From Lophium mytilinum (taxonomy: Eukaryota; Ascomycota; Dothideomycetes; Mytilinidiales; Mytilinidiaceae), in NCBI GenBank assembly GCA_010093605.1, contig MU004194.1, forward strand, positions 605,793-669,792: a stretch of 64,000 nucleotides of DNA, given 5' to 3'. Of this stretch, positions 1-12,712 are shown piece after piece. The stretch's first letter is position 1. Every line of letters begins with the position of its first letter. The position numbers and the translations under genes were made by a program. The notes beneath the pieces were generated by a model. The model was not told where the DNA came from and searched no databases. It was given only the letters and a program-made list of their open reading frames with translations.

Positions 1-2
1 CA

Positions 3-2231
3 GCGAAGAAAGTGCTAGGCGAGTTCAGGCTCGACATTTTCGGCGATATAGCGTGGTTCGCACCGGATGTGAGGCCGACGGGCCTTCCAGAGACGTCTTC
101 TCCAGGCTCCGAACTTCGGCTGGTGCCACAATACCTGGAGAACATACTTGCAGACCAGTGGAGTTCGTATCCAGTTGACTCGGAATACGAGATTGTGTCT
201 AAAGGCAAATTGTCGCTTTCATGGGATCAGTCTATTCAAGGCTTTCGAGGAATCGTTCCAGGCCGCGGTACCCGAAACCACCGCACCAGCCCGACTAAGC
301 TAGGCCACTCGACGGGTCAGTATGCTACAAGCCTCGATCAGCTTGACATCATGGAGGTAGCCCTAACTGTCGCCCTGACTAAACAATTCCCCGGGAGCGT
401 TCGTTTCGAACTAGAATCACGATTCAAAGTTCGCATTCGTATTACCCCATCACCGCATAAGCTTCAGCGGCTCCCTGAATACCAGCACAACCGGCTTCCA
501 GCAGTCGCTTCTAGTCCGTCCGCGATCAAGCAGTCGAAAGATGATATAAAACCTAAAGCGCTTCCAAAGCTCAGATACGAGTATACTGCTCGTGGCGAAA
601 AGCAACACACGCCACAACGAATCAGTTCTTGGATCGCATCTTTTGAGAACACTCCTACCTCGAAACGTGGCTGTTTAGAAGAAGATCGCGACAACCCATT
701 TCAAAATCCACTTCATCGATGCTCGAAAGGACACAAACGCAGTAATGCTGTCTCGGGCATCAATGTTCAAAAATTGTTCAGCGGGGATCCAAGGAGTCCA
801 GCGGGTATGTCGGACCCCATTTCTTCACTTCGGTTGCCTTCTCCCGTGGACGCAATCAAGAAAGACCCCTTTCATGAGGAAGACCCTTGCGAGCTAGTCA
901 CTCAACCGTTGTCTGAAGACTCGGACTCGGGCTCGGATGTCCCGTTAGAGATGGCAGTATATCGTCGCGGCGGAGGGCGACAGAAAGCCGCCAAGAGATC
1001 CTTTTCTGAACACAGCGACGTATCGTTGCCCGATATCAGACCATTAACCTTTAGTTCATTGCGCCGCAAGAAACACAGTCGGCCCGATCTCAGGCAAAAG
1101 GCAAAGAAGGAAGCTGTCTCTGCTCCGAATTATCAGGACGACGAAATCCCATTGATGCAGGATATGGGCGGTGTAGGCGACGCGTCGGACAAGTCTCATG
1201 GGCTCCCTTCTTCAAAAAGAAGTCGCCTGTCCAAACGAAAGTCCGACTTGTTTCTTTCGTTAATGGATAACGACTCCGATGACCAAAGTCTAGACTACGA
1301 TCTGCGTGCTAGTCCTGCAAAAACACCCGACCGGCGCATCCACAACAAATCCAGGCAGATGGACGACGAGAATAGTCGTCGGAATTGGGCAACACCTCGA
1401 GGTGAAAGCGACTGTGACGAGCTAGAGCCTAGTTCTTCTGAGTACCAAAGTTTTCATCGGCTTTCCAAGGCTCTCAGGATTGTATCCGATCATCTCACGG
1501 CCAATGGAGCCCCTCCGTCCGCCTTGAACGATGCCCTTGAAGAAAAATCGAAAGCGGGGATCTCGTTCGATGCCTCTCACTTCGCCGGAAGCTGTGACCC
1601 ATACCAGAAACCCAGACGCAAGCCAGTCAAGCACCCATTCGATATGTGGCGCAAAGGTGTCGAGTGGGCTGCCGAGATGGCGCGTTTGGAGCCCGAGCTT
1701 TATGTAGAAAGTGCTGCGGAACAACTGGTCGAGCCAGTACACAAAGGTCCCACATGGGCTGCCCAGCTTGCGCGTTCTGATCCGGAGCTGTATGGAGATC
1801 ACTCGGTGAAACACTGCGTCGAATCAAAGCGCGAAGGCCGTGAGTGGGCTGCCCAGCTCGCGCGTGTCGACCCCGAGCTTTTCGCAGACAAAGTCAACCT
1901 ATCGAGGGACGACAGTATCATGTGTCAGCAGAAAACCCCATCAAAGAGTGCCGCGAATTCCTTGGCTCGGCCACGCCGTATAGTCGTGCCTCCCCAGTCA
2001 CAAATCCAAGCGAACTATGAAGCTTTTCTAAAAGAGAAGGCAGAGATGGTCAGATCGGACACGGAGGAGAACTTTGCTAAGTGGATAATGGAACGAAGCA
2101 GTAGTCAAGGTTGGGGGAGTGAGACATCTGGGGATGAGAACGAGCGTGGTGATGAGGAGATGTTAGAAGATGACGATGATGAGCTCCTGGATGACGGCAA
2201 CCTTGCGGACGATGAGGATACGCCGGCATAG
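3..2231 (+). CDS. Unknown acidic, repeat-bearing protein (5' end outside window)
   Basis: The reading frame is open from the left edge of the window and ends at TAG 2229-2231. No convincing ATG start lies inside, so this is the last 740 or so residues of a longer gene. The protein is polar and serine-rich. It has basic clusters that could be nuclear localisation signals (for example KRSRLSKRK), and an Asp/Glu-rich tail. Near the C-terminus three 30-residue repeats follow one another with no gap: the tryptophan codons of the WAAxxARxxPEL core sit at 1665, 1755 and 1845, exactly 90 bp apart. I do not recognise the family. A nuclear or chromatin-associated role is only a guess from composition. 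No intron is visible in the part present. Confidence 0.75.
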   Translation, partial: AKKVLGEFRLDIFGDIAWFAPDVRPTGLPETSSPGSELRLVPQYLENILADQWSSYPVDSEYEIVSKGKLSLSWDQSIQGFRGIVPGRGTRNHRTSPTKLGHSTGQYATSLDQLDIMEVALTVALTKQFPGSVRFELESRFKVRIRITPSPHKLQRLPEYQHNRLPAVASSPSAIKQSKDDIKPKALPKLRYEYTARGEKQHTPQRISSWIASFENTPTSKRGCLEEDRDNPFQNPLHRCSKGHKRSNAVSGINVQKLFSGDPRSPAGMSDPISSLRLPSPVDAIKKDPFHEEDPCELVTQPLSEDSDSGSDVPLEMAVYRRGGGRQKAAKRSFSEHSDVSLPDIRPLTFSSLRRKKHSRPDLRQKAKKEAVSAPNYQDDEIPLMQDMGGVGDASDKSHGLPSSKRSRLSKRKSDLFLSLMDNDSDDQSLDYDLRASPAKTPDRRIHNKSRQMDDENSRRNWATPRGESDCDELEPSSSEYQSFHRLSKALRIVSDHLTANGAPPSALNDALEEKSKAGISFDASHFAGSCDPYQKPRRKPVKHPFDMWRKGVEWAAEMARLEPELYVESAAEQLVEPVHKGPTWAAQLARSDPELYGDHSVKHCVESKREGREWAAQLARVDPELFADKVNLSRDDSIMCQQKTPSKSAANSLARPRRIVVPPQSQIQANYEAFLKEKAEMVRSDTEENFAKWIMERSSSQGWGSETSGDENERGDEEMLEDDDDELLDDGNLADDEDTPA

Positions 2232-3395
2232 AGCATGTTGGTAAGGAAACTATCATGGCGCGAAGAACTTTCAGATGGAGTCTTAGTTTCTAGGGTTCTG
2301 CGAGTCTCCGTTTCTTTGGTAGCGTTTTGGGTATTGCTATTCGATATGCGGCTTCGTTCGGTTGTTAACCTCCTTTTCTTCATGCTGCTTTTCTACCCTT
2401 ACGTCTCCTGCTTGAGACTGGCATCAAATCAAATCTTTCATACTACGTAATAAGTATGACTAGGCGATCTGATGTGCTGATAGCGGCAATGATACGTTGA
2501 CGTAGGCACATTTTTTTGATCACCCAGAAGCAAAGGCATCCTGTTTCCAAATAAGGGGCTACTGCCCCAGACTCGCACAAAGGACATGGGAGAGGCCTGT
2601 CCCATAACAGTCGCGTCGTCGCCTGTCTGAGATTTCTGGACTACCGGTCCAACCTCTCAACCACGAACGCCCTTTTCCCAACATCACCACATGATTCTAT
2701 CCCAAAAGTTCTCACATTCCCGTATCTGATATTTTGACTCACATCTCACGTACCCTGTCGCACAGTATACAGCAAATCGCCCTCCTTTATTCATCGTATA
2801 TCTATGTAGCGACGTCGCTCTCGAGTCTATTTCATTGAAAGGAACCTAGCCAAGTCATCTCACGACACAACGACAATAGGTCTCGCCCGGAGCTAGGTCC
2901 CGCAGAGGTTGGGGCGTTGTGTTTCTTGTCAACACAGTAAATTGATGGGGTTGGGACCTGGCCGCTGCAAGATGCCAATGAGTGTAAAGGTTCTGCCACC
3001 AGTTATCTTCTGAGATCTTCGGCTAGCGTGGAGAGATATAATCGCTGTGCCCATGGGTCAATTTGCACTTTAAAAGATGTTTGACCGAAGCCCATCTATA
3101 AGGCACTACTATCTATGCAAAACCGAGAGCAAGTTTGACTTCCTTGTGACAACCTTCAATACCTGGATATCTAAATTTGTCCTCGGCGCCGAGAGGCAAG
3201 GTTGACTGCGCCACACGCACTCGCCACACCTTGGTCGATCCCTCCACATCCCAGTTTCAAGTTGGAGGTGACGACAGCCGATCGACAAACATACAAAAGG
3301 CACCAGCAAGCTCCACTCACACGCCACAACACAACAACACCTCTACCTCCACTATCAAAGCTTAAACGAACACGAACTCTCAGACTTCATCCACC
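2232..3395. other. Intergenic: 3' UTR of unknown gene and Pmp3 upstream region
   Basis: No supported gene lies here. The first 200 bases are probably 3' UTR of the upstream gene. The stretch from about 3180 to 3395 is C/A-rich and pyrimidine-rich in the way of a fungal 5' UTR leading into the Pmp3 start. Short reading frames here (for example 3177-3365) have no recognisable content. Confidence 0.6.
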
Positions 3396-3812
3396 ATGAT
3401 TGCCACAGTCTTCCTCATTATCATCACAATCTTCGGTACTGTCCGCCCAGCCGCCTTCAGCTCGAAACAGCCAACTAACAACATTCGCAGTGCCACCCAT
3501 CGGCGTCTTCCTTGTCGCGGGATGCGGCGCTGACTTGCTTATCAACATCCTGCTCACGCTCTTGGGGTACGTGCCATTTCCAACAAGCTCTGCCTCCATC
3601 CCACCCTTTTACCTCAGGGCAAGGCTGATCGTACGATCTCATCTAGCTACTTCCCCGGACACATTCACGCGTTCTATGTTGAATACGTCTACTACAAGCG
3701 CCGCGACGAGGCACGCGCGGGCATCTACGACGCGCGACCAGCTGCCGGCGTGTATAGCGACAGGGTTCAGAATGGCGGACGGGGCTATGGGACTATGGCC
3801 GCCACGGCTTAG
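3396..3812 (+). CDS. pmp3: Pmp3/RCI2 family plasma-membrane proteolipid
   Basis: Three exons, 3396-3435, 3491-3566 and 3647-3812, join in frame to a 93-residue protein. Both introns have GT/AG ends (donors gtactg and gtacgt). The protein has two hydrophobic helices, MIATVFLIIITIF...VPPIGVFLVAGCGAD and LLINILLTLLGYFPGHIHAF, which is the UPF0057/Pmp3 signature. Known members are small plasma-membrane proteins that affect membrane potential and cation tolerance. The yeast protein is about 55 residues. This one has an extra hydrophilic C-terminal tail of about 35 residues beginning YYKRRDEARAG, as many filamentous-fungal members do. The start is the only ATG giving the conserved N-terminal helix. 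Confidence 0.93.
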
Positions 3813-5007
3813 ACAGGTCATCGCTACAAAGTGACATAGATTTTGAACCAGGATGGAACTCGGTCGGATGGCGGCATTCAGTACTGGTTACGTCTGTCAA
3901 GGCGCAACACAGGACTTGGCATGGAAGAAATACGGGCCGGACTGGGCGGGTTTAAATTGGATCGGGCGTTGCTTACGAGCTGCTGTTATTCATCTCATTA
4001 GTTTCTTCGCTGAATTCTAGGAAGTTATGCGAACCAAGTTCAATCGAGAACGTCACGTGAATGCGAGAGTGAATCGGAAAATTCCGAGGTCCGATATCAG
4101 CTTGGCAATGCTCTCAAACGCGGGGATAATTGAGCTTAGCAATATCTACCCGGTGCCAGGTTGACCAATATCTACCCGCTCCAGCCTTAAATATCAGTGT
4201 ATTGTATGAATGGTTATGCTATCACCATAGATTCCGGTTCTGGGGCTACTACGCAGGTCAAACGGAGATATTTCCGCACCATAGTCGAGGCTATACTAGA
4301 AGCTATCTAAACCTAGCACAATGTACAGAGGATATGCTGCAATAGTTAGGTGTTGTACGATACCACGGCACTTGATTCCTCAGGCAGCCATCCGCTCATG
4401 TGACTGGGTGCCGAATGTGCTTTCTGACGAGGATTATGAGTCTGGATGACCTATTGAGGACGAGCTGCAGCTGGGCAATCTAGCCCTTTGAAGCCTCACG
4501 GCCTCAAGCAAACTCCTTAGGCATCCACGCGGCGACGGTGTGCTGGCCAGCCTCCTCCACGCAGCTCTCCCTCAACGACCTGCTACACCGACTCTAGAAT
4601 TACGGCGAGCAAGCAAGACCAAGCGACGCCACTCGATCTAACTGCCCGGCCCGCCCTCGCCCGTGCACGGCGCCCACGATTGCCCCAGGCAGCGGCGTGC
4701 TACAACTCGGATCATCGCTTGCCCTTCCTCAATATCCCACTTCCTCAGCCCTAGCTGCGAACTCCCTTCCTGCACCTTTGCCACCACCACCCTCGACGCG
4801 CGACGATACTCTTCGCGCCCAGGCCTATCGATAAGACCCGGTCTCGCATTGCTACAACCCGTCCCTCGCCAGTTTCACCAATTCTTGGCTCCGTCATCTC
4901 GCTCACCAGCGCCCCTCAGGGTCTCCTACCCTCCCTTACCCGCCGCGCCACCGCTGCGTCTGTAACCCGTCTCTCGTTCTTGAACCCGTCCCGAGTGTGT
5001 CGCCGAT
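3813..5007. other. Intergenic: Pmp3 3' side and calcineurin A promoter/leader
   Basis: No gene is supported. A short imperfect direct repeat (aatatctaccc followed by a pyrimidine-rich tail) occurs at about 4140 and 4168. The last 400 bases before 5008 are very C-rich, as in 5' leaders of strongly expressed fungal genes. Confidence 0.55.
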
Positions 5008-7049
<2,042 letters not shown>

Positions 7050-7485
7050 GAGCGACGTGTGCTCGGAGGGGAGTGGTTCAATTTGAAGGGCACCAGCTTC
7101 ACGGTGTCAGATCGGGCCTGCCTGGAGGATACCTTGCGATCAGAATACCATGATTCGATAGTAGTCGAGACCGGTATCACTAGAGACATAGTTTACCAAG
7201 CGATCATGTAGTAATGAAGAACGGCTTGAATGACTGGAAGAATGTTGAGGAGAGGCCAGCCAATTCTCACGAGCTGGCAACTGGGGAGAGACAAATTTAA
7301 TCGATTTCTTTACATGAGAATGCATCAAGTTCTACTGTGATATATCTCATCTAATCTAACGACGTTTGCCTCGCACATTTATAGCGGTTGTGGCTGATGC
7401 ACTCTTGGCACTTCCTCACCACCTCCAGGTCCCGACATCATCCCAAACCTCAAAGCTCCACGGCCACCACCCACACACCCTCCCA
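7050..7485. other. Intergenic: calcineurin 3' UTR and Mmc1-like upstream region
   Basis: Nothing further is seen. The reading frame of the next gene stays open upstream to about 7366, but no ATG lies in that part, so 7486 is taken as its start. Confidence 0.5.
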
Positions 7486-9459
7486 ATGCCTCCACGGACG
7501 CCCTCCGTGTCACGCCTCCTCCGCCCACCCTCCACACCGCCAATTGGCCTCTACGTCTGCCCCTCGTGTTCAGCATGGCGTCTCTCGCGGCCTCTCGCAA
7601 CCCCCAGAATCCGCGCTCGCCCGCAACAACTCCACCCCTTCCGATCTTCCACCCCCCTCCGCCGCGCCTCCTCCCTCGCCTCCTCGACGGCCATCAACGC
7701 GCCGCTAGACGTCCCGCCGAGCTTCAAGCAGCTCCACCACGCCCTCGACGCGCTAGGTAAAACAGCAGCAAACTATGTGAATCTAAGCCGGTTGCAGCTC
7801 GCGCTGCGAGGACTAGCGGGGGAAAACGCGGTAGTGCGGGTCGCGGTGCTGGGAATAGGCGGGCAGGCGCACGCGCGGAAGATGGCGCGGTTGTTGCTTG
7901 CGGACCCGCTAGGTGGGGAGGGGGCGTGGGAGCAGCGGGTGGAGAGTGGGGAGGTTGAGGGCAAGGGGCTGCTGCTACGGTACGGGGATGAGGCGGAGTT
8001 TCATCCCAGGAATCCGCTGCTAGAGACGGTGTCGGTGCCGGCGAAGATGTTGGAGAGGTATCGGATGGAGGTTTTGGTGGTGGGGATTGATGTTGGGGGA
8101 GGAGGTGGCGCGGATGGGCCTGGGGAGGCGATTCTGGTGCCGAGCTTGCAGATGGCAGCGGCGGCGGGGCCGGGGACGGTAGTGCAGTATCCGGTGCATA
8201 AGGCGGTTGTTGTGGGGGAGGGGTTGGAGAGTGGGATTGCGTATGGGCGGTTTACGGCGGACGCTGCGTCGCGGAGTATACCGCCGGAGATGGTCAAGGT
8301 GGCTATTGGTATACCTGCGCCTTCAACCTCAGTGGGGAATCAGCCGACAAAGGGGGTCACAGCAGTGGACTTAGACGTCGCCGCCAAAGCTCTCGCGAAG
8401 TTCAGGGAATCAATCGCAAACTCGGTCGCCTACGAACACGGATGGTACAGCAGCGGACTACCTGCCATCACGGAGTGGCTCATGAACGGTCTGAGCCAGC
8501 AGGGCTCGAAGCTCAAACCAGCTGTCAAGCACCTAATCCTATCCAGTCTCGACGACATAGAAACCAAGATCACGGCGGAGGACGCGGACCGCCTCAACCA
8601 GCTCGTCGCCTCAACTATCCCCGAACACACCCGGACGTCCATCCTCGCCTCTCTCCGAATCTGGGCCGAGCACGCGCACACCGAGCTGCGCGACCACCTC
8701 GAAGGCGCCTTCGCCGGCAAAAACTGGCGCAAAATCGCATGGTGGAAGCTCTTCTGGCGCGTCGACGACGTCAGCATGATCGCCTCCGAAGTGCTCGAAC
8801 GGCGCTGGCTCGTCGACGCCGAAAAGGGCTCCATCTACCTCACCGGCCGCCTCGAAGAAGCCGGCCTCTTCAAAGGCCAAACGAGACCCGGCGAGGAGGT
8901 CCTCACGAAAAGCCCCGTGAAGCCCCTCGACGCCGCGGGGTTCACGACGCCAGTGTCGCCGTTCAAGTGGAGAGCAGTCGCGCAGCACAAGGCCACGCTC
9001 GTGGAGGACGGCGAAGTGCGCGTCCCAGCGCCGAAGCCGTGGCCGATGCAGATTCCGGTTATGCGCGCGCTGTTGCTGAAAGATACGGTGCCGCCGCTCC
9101 AAGCACTCGCGCAGAGCCTGGTGATCACGACGCTCTCGACGACGTCGCTGGCGTCGGCGCTGTCGGCGCTCGTCTACCTCTCCGTGCCTTCGCTCTCGGT
9201 GGTTGAGTCGGCTGCTGTGGCTGTGTTTGGCGTCGTGTGGGCTCTGAGACGCATGCAAGTGCGATGGGAGGAGGCGCGAGAGGCGTGGCAGGGCGAGATT
9301 ACGGAGGAGGGGCGGAAAGCGCTCAAGTATACTGAAGATCTGGTCGCGGAGGTGGTGAAGACGGGTGGACAGCCGGACGAGGATGTCGAGGGTGTGGAGC
9401 AGAGGCGGGCGGCGAGGGAGGCGGTGCTGAGGGTGAGAGAACTGTTGAAAGCGTTGTAG
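7486..9459 (+). CDS. Mitochondrial membrane-associated protein, Mmc1-like
   Basis: A single exon of 657 residues from the first in-frame ATG. The N-terminus is rich in Arg, Ser and Pro with almost no acidic residues (MPPRTPSVSRLLRPPSTPPI, then many Arg), which is typical of a mitochondrial presequence. A segment VVRVAVLGIGGQAHARKMAR follows, resembling a degenerate nucleotide-binding region, then long helical stretches. Two hydrophobic segments near the C-terminus (around SLVITTLSTTSLASALSALVYLSV and VVESAAVAVFGVVWAL) look like a hairpin membrane insertion, followed by a coiled region. From memory this layout matches the fungal Mmc1-type family (dynamin-superfamily-like proteins of the mitochondrial inner membrane or matrix). 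That assignment is inference and was not tested by search. The coding region is strongly GC-rich in the third position. Confidence 0.8.
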   Translation: MPPRTPSVSRLLRPPSTPPIGLYVCPSCSAWRLSRPLATPRIRARPQQLHPFRSSTPLRRASSLASSTAINAPLDVPPSFKQLHHALDALGKTAANYVNLSRLQLALRGLAGENAVVRVAVLGIGGQAHARKMARLLLADPLGGEGAWEQRVESGEVEGKGLLLRYGDEAEFHPRNPLLETVSVPAKMLERYRMEVLVVGIDVGGGGGADGPGEAILVPSLQMAAAAGPGTVVQYPVHKAVVVGEGLESGIAYGRFTADAASRSIPPEMVKVAIGIPAPSTSVGNQPTKGVTAVDLDVAAKALAKFRESIANSVAYEHGWYSSGLPAITEWLMNGLSQQGSKLKPAVKHLILSSLDDIETKITAEDADRLNQLVASTIPEHTRTSILASLRIWAEHAHTELRDHLEGAFAGKNWRKIAWWKLFWRVDDVSMIASEVLERRWLVDAEKGSIYLTGRLEEAGLFKGQTRPGEEVLTKSPVKPLDAAGFTTPVSPFKWRAVAQHKATLVEDGEVRVPAPKPWPMQIPVMRALLLKDTVPPLQALAQSLVITTLSTTSLASALSALVYLSVPSLSVVESAAVAVFGVVWALRRMQVRWEEAREAWQGEITEEGRKALKYTEDLVAEVVKTGGQPDEDVEGVEQRRAAREAVLRVRELLKAL

Positions 9460-10167
9460 GATTACTGGATTGTACAAAATGGATTATGTATTAGGTTTGT
9501 GTAATGTATAGCAACCACAATGTGGTCGATTTGGGGGCAGAAGGTTTTCGGCATGGCCGTTCATGGTAACTTCCTCATCGGCGGTTCATCTGCTCTTTGA
9601 CCTTCAGTACCGTGGGTGGTAAGAGACGAGTGTTGGTGCCCAGAGGCGTTTAGTTTCGAATGTATCCCCTCGAAACGATAACCTGAAGGACGAGTTCCAG
9701 GGCTTATTAGTCAATCACCACGAAGCATCACGCCACATCGCCAAACACAAGCGGTTGAAGTCAAGGTCTTTTCATTTCCATATTCCTATTTTACGGAAAA
9801 GGAGGGGTATCGCCACCATTCCCATACCAACACCATGCTCCCCCATTCCATGCAAGTCTCCAACAGAAGAGTGTATTCCGCCAAATAAGCCCGAACCCCA
9901 AGCCATGCGTTCCGATCCGCATTTCAGAGCCCTAGTAGCTTACAAGAAGGGTAAAAGAGGTTGTTTGCCGTCGTTGTAGTTGTTGTCGAAGAAGGCCAAG
10001 GGGAGAGAGAAGAACAAGATCACAGATCATAAGAAAAAAGAAAAAAAAACCCTCCGATACTAGCGGAGTTTATAAGCCAACAAGGCCCTTATTCGGGAAT
10101 GAAGTGAAGTAAGGAAAAAGGGGGAGAAGAATGCAAAGTCGCAGCGATCTCCTGGGTGCCTGTGTGT
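9460..10167. other. Intergenic between convergent genes
   Basis: This separates the Mmc1-like gene (plus) from the end of the GH55 gene (minus). It holds a purine run at about 10030-10048 (mostly A). No gene is supported; the short frame at 9755-9979 shows no family features. Confidence 0.55.
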
Positions 10168-12616
10168 CTACGAGACCGTGAACATGCCGAGCGTAGCGCA
10201 GAAGTTGCTGCGGTTGTCCTTATCGAGCGCCATGCTAGTACCGTCCTGCGAGATCATGTTGGTGGACGCCTTAGTCGAGATGCCGAACATGTTCACGTTC
10301 GACGACTTCTCCACGCTGATCATGTTCTCCTGGCACGAGTTGGTTGCCAGGCAGTCTTGGTCGTAGTTGCTGAAGAAGCTGTAGGTGCCGGAGCCGTAGC
10401 CCCAGATGGAGCTCGAGTCGACGATGCGCAGGCCCCAGGCGGACTTGCAGGCGTCGGTGGTGCAGGCGGAGAAGTCCGGGTCCGAGTACTTGGCGTTGGT
10501 GGTGAAGGGCTGCTCGGAGTTGGGGTTGGGCTGCATGTAGGGCGTCTCGGTTTGGATGAGGGCGTAGAAAATGTCTTTGGCGTTGGCGAATTGGTAGTTG
10601 TAGAGTTGGCTGTGCTCGGCGGCGGTGCCCCAGAGGTGGACGGGGCCTTGGGATTCGACGAGGAGACCGCGGCCGTTGTAGAGGTCGATCTGGGAGTGGG
10701 AGCTCAGGTCTGGTTGGGGTTAGTAGGGTGACAGGGGAAAGAAGGGAAGGAGGAACGTACCAAGTTCGTGATCCGCAAGCCAGAACCAGGTGTTCTCGAG
10801 GTAAGCGCTGGCGTCTTTGGTGATATGCATCATGAGGAACGAGCCGATACAATCAGGGTTGGCATCGTGCTTGGTCGCAGGATTCTTAGCGCACTTGTCG
10901 GCCTGCAGCTCGGTTCCTGCAGATCCACCAACGCGGAAGTGAACATCCCATAGACCTCCAGCTCCGAGCTCGGAAGCCTTCAGGTTCCACTCCATGAGGA
11001 TGGCTCCAGGGGCCGCGCCGAGAGTCTCGAACACGATGTCGCTCATCTCGAAGGAACCGGAGTCGCCGCTGTTCTCGCCGACCTGGAAGACAGGCTGGGG
11101 GTTCGCCATATCATTGAAAGCCTTGCCGGAAGCCATGAAGAGGGGCCACATCTCGCCAGTCATCTTGATGTTTTTGCCAGCCGGGACGGTAACCGTCTTA
11201 GTGATGACATAAGCACCGTGGTCGACATAGAGAACCTCGCCATCCGCCATCCCGTTGATCGCAGCTTGGATCGCAGCGGTGTCGTCAGTGGCACCGTCAC
11301 CGGTCGCGCCCTTAGACTTCAGGCTGACGAACTGAGAAGACGGGATATTCTCGTACTGGGGTCGGGACTTGGTGAAGACATTTCCTTGCGAGTTCAGGAG
11401 GCTGGCAGGCTTGGCAGGGGTGGGGAGGTTGTCCTGAACGCGACCGCTGGCAGCACCAGCAACTTGGCCCTGAGCCCACGACTTAACAATTCCGCCGCCA
11501 GCGAGGATCTCCTTGCCAGTGTAATCCTGAACAGCAGTTTGGACGCCGGAGAAGTCAACGTTGTCGATGACGAGGGTTCCGCCGCCGGTCGGGATGCTGT
11601 CTTGCGCGAAAGAGGTATTGACACCGATGGGAGTGTTGGTAATTGTGCTGTCGAGAATGAGGACAGAGCCGACGGTCTGGTTCGTGGGGGCGTTGGCCAT
11701 GTCGATGCCGACCTTGCAGTTGTTGATGGTGACACCATGGAAGGTCCATGCCCAGTTCCAGTTCATGAAGATCGCAGTATTGCAGTCGTTGAAGGTCAAG
11801 TTGCGGGTAGTGAACTGCTGGTTGCCGAAGAAAGCACCGTAGTTTCCACCGTTGAAAGTCAGATCGGTCATGAAGCCACCGGATCCGTTGTCCATGAAGA
11901 TACCCTGCTGGGCATTGCCTGTGCCGCCCTTGACCATTTCGAATCGGATGTTCTGAAGGCTGGTGGCCTGGCCAACTTGCCAATGGATACCAGCGCCGGC
12001 AGTCGCAGGCATAGCGGTCAGGTCAATGACGAAGTTGCGGACTTGACGGAAGAAGTTGTTCTGGTTGGTGTACCAGTTGACACCGCCCTCCATGTAAGGA
12101 TCACTGTGGCGAAATTAGCAATAGCAGCGCAGGTTTGAGGTACCATACTTACGAATCAATGACTGCCATTCCTGCGAAGCCTGCAGCGGCCTTGATCGTG
12201 GGAACGGTCACGGCATCGCCGACGAACTGGGTGTAGTAGTACTGGATGATGGGCTTGCTGACGACGTAGGTGCCAGGAGGGAAGTAGACAAGAGCCGGAG
12301 TCACTGTGCTGGAGTCACAGTTCTGACCGCAGCGGTTGCCATCGCTGACGGCCTGGTTGATAGCGGCCGTGTCGTCGGTCGAGCCATCACCCTTGGCGCC
12401 ATAGTCCTTGACATTGCGGAAGATCTTGAAGTCGGACGCGCCATAGGCAACGACGCCCTGACGCTTGATATCGGCGAGCCAGTAGCTGGAAGCGGCGGCA
12501 ACTTCTGGAGTTGCGGGCGCGGCGACAGGCGCGGTGATAGGAGCGGCGAACGAGGTGGTAGCGGTAAAGAGGACGCGCAGCGTCACGAAGAGCGCGGCCG
12601 TGCTGAAGGCGACCAT
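10168..12616 (-). CDS. Secreted GH55 exo-beta-1,3-glucanase
   Basis: Three exons on the minus strand (12616-12153, 12103-10761, 10709-10168) give 782 residues. The N-terminus is a signal peptide (MVAFSTAALFVTLRVLF, cleavage near SFAA). Two tandem right-handed beta-helix domains follow, each opening with the pectate-lyase-fold motif: KDYGAKGDGSTDDTAAI near residue 70 and SKGATGDGATDDTAAIQAA further on. This twin beta-helix with G-D-G-x-T-D-D-T-A-A-I is the hallmark of family GH55, whose members release glucose from laminarin and fungal-wall beta-1,3-glucan. Many Asn-X-Ser/Thr sites fit secretion. Length agrees with the family (about 750-800). The promoter on the right carries a TATA-like element and an 18-bp palindrome, listed separately. 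Confidence 0.93.
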
Positions 12617-12685
12617 GGCGACGATGTAGAGCTTGAACCTGAAGCGCGCTGAAGCTGAAGAGAAAGAGTGTAGGGACTGAGGGGG

Positions 12686-12693
12686 TAAATATA
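12686..12693 (-). promoter_or_regulatory. TATA-like element of the GH55 gene
   Basis: On the minus strand this reads TATATTTA about 70 bases before the ATG at 12616, a usual distance for a fungal TATA box plus a short leader. Confidence 0.5.
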
Positions 12694-12694
12694 G

Positions 12695-12712
12695 TCAGTG
12701 GCCGGCCACTGA
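12695..12712. promoter_or_regulatory. 18-bp perfect palindrome beside the GH55 TATA element
   Basis: The sequence TCAGTGGCCGGCCACTGA equals its own reverse complement over all 18 bases and lies two bases upstream of the TATA-like element. The CCGG centre could accommodate a dimeric Zn(II)2Cys6 factor, whose half-sites are CGG/CCG triplets. The factor is unknown, and binding is inference. Confidence 0.45.
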
